The notes beneath the pieces are model-generated. The model was not told the origin of the DNA, did not search any database, and was given only the letters and a program-made list of their open reading frames with translations. A stretch of 13,813 bases of DNA, from positions 1 through 13,813 of the forward strand of contig JAEWBW010000578.1 of the NCBI GenBank assembly GCA_023390955.1, written 5' to 3'. The DNA is from Pseudomonadota bacterium (GTDB taxonomy: Bacteria; Pseudomonadota; Alphaproteobacteria; Rhizobiales; Xanthobacteraceae). The position numbers were made by a program, and so were the translations under genes. Positions 13,481 to 13,813 of the stretch are shown one piece after another. Each line of letters starts with the position of its first letter. Position 1 is the stretch's first letter.

Positions 13481-13813
13481 ATGAGCGTGCGCCCTCAGGC
13501 CAAGGACAAGCCGACTTCGGCTTCTTTCCAGTGGGATGATCCGTTCCTGCTCGATGAGCAGCTGACCGAAGACGAGCGCATGGTGCGCGACACCGCCCGC
13601 GCCTACGCCCAGGACAAGCTGCTGCCCCGCGTCTCCAAGGCCTATCTCGAAGAGAAGACCGATCGCGAGATCTTCAACGAGATGGGGGAGCTCGGGCTGA
13701 TCGGCATCACGCTGCCGGAAGAATATGGCTGTGCGAATGCGAGCTATGTGGCCTATGGCCTCGTCGCGCGCGAGATTGAGCGGGTGGATTCGGGCTATCG
13801 CTCGATGAACTCG
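13481..13813 (+). CDS. gcdH: Glutaryl-CoA dehydrogenase, N-terminal part (runs off the window)
   Basis: The first 111 codons of an acyl-CoA dehydrogenase; the frame is open to the last base. FAD-dependent oxidative decarboxylation of glutaryl-CoA to crotonyl-CoA in lysine, tryptophan and aromatic breakdown is the family role. The start is ATG 13481 with AAAGGA about seven bases upstream. Recognisable wording: [18 protein letters not shown] near residues 16-33, then DKLLPRV, then [22 protein letters not shown] and [11 protein letters not shown]. The [18 protein letters not shown] pairing is characteristic of glutaryl-CoA rather than short-chain dehydrogenases. The catalytic Glu and most of the FAD site lie beyond the window. 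It has its own start region after the ribB terminator. Confidence 0.85.
   Translation, partial: MSVRPQAKDKPTSASFQWDDPFLLDEQLTEDERMVRDTARAYAQDKLLPRVSKAYLEEKTDREIFNEMGELGLIGITLPEEYGCANASYVAYGLVAREIERVDSGYRSMNS

Overview
The window looks like chromosomal DNA from an alphaproteobacterium close to Bradyrhizobium. The inference rests on high GC, the protein families and their wording (RibBX-type RibB, glutaryl-CoA dehydrogenase, small secreted hypothetical proteins), Tat-exported enzymes, FixK/FNR-like operator sequences and a dispersed-type palindrome at the left edge. This is recognition by eye; no database search was possible. There is no transposase, tRNA, rRNA, CRISPR array or phage gene, and no intergenic gap reaches 300 bases.

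Layout. Bases 1-130 hold a hairpin palindrome and a leader. Bases 131-2657 are a tight three-gene unit: a Tat-exported flavin amine oxidase, a class I cytochrome c overlapping it by one base, and a RidA-family imine deaminase with a signal peptide. Bases 2801-3184 encode a small secreted protein of unknown function. Bases 3292-4866 encode a Tat-exported PhoD-type phosphatase. Bases 5010-5828 encode an aldo/keto reductase, followed by a bidirectional terminator. On the minus strand, 5898-6125 encodes a tiny secreted histidine-rich protein and 6235-6681 a secreted protein of unknown function. On the plus strand, 6852-8132 encodes a Tat-type amidohydrolase of the cog3964 deacetylase kind and 8227-8511 a stand-alone Cro/C1-type DNA-binding protein behind a near-ideal FixK/FNR box. 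Bases 8516-9751 (minus) encode a PLP aminotransferase and 9810-10337 (minus) a secreted DUF3124 protein. Bases 10405-12135 (plus) encode a CPA2 cation/proton antiporter, 12312-13388 encode RibB with a degenerate GTP cyclohydrolase II domain, and 13481 to the window end is the start of glutaryl-CoA dehydrogenase.

How the genes work together. The clearest functional unit is the first operon. A periplasmic flavoprotein would oxidise an amine or amino acid to an imine, the cytochrome c would take the electrons toward the respiratory chain, and the exported RidA would hydrolyse the reactive imine. All three carry export signals, so the whole path can be placed outside the cytoplasmic membrane. The substrate is not visible from the sequence. 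The rest is a set of mostly independent genes. The most interesting regulatory signal is the FixK-like box ahead of the short BzdR/BoxR-like regulator, which suggests low-oxygen control of a DNA-binding protein that has lost its usual ligand domain.
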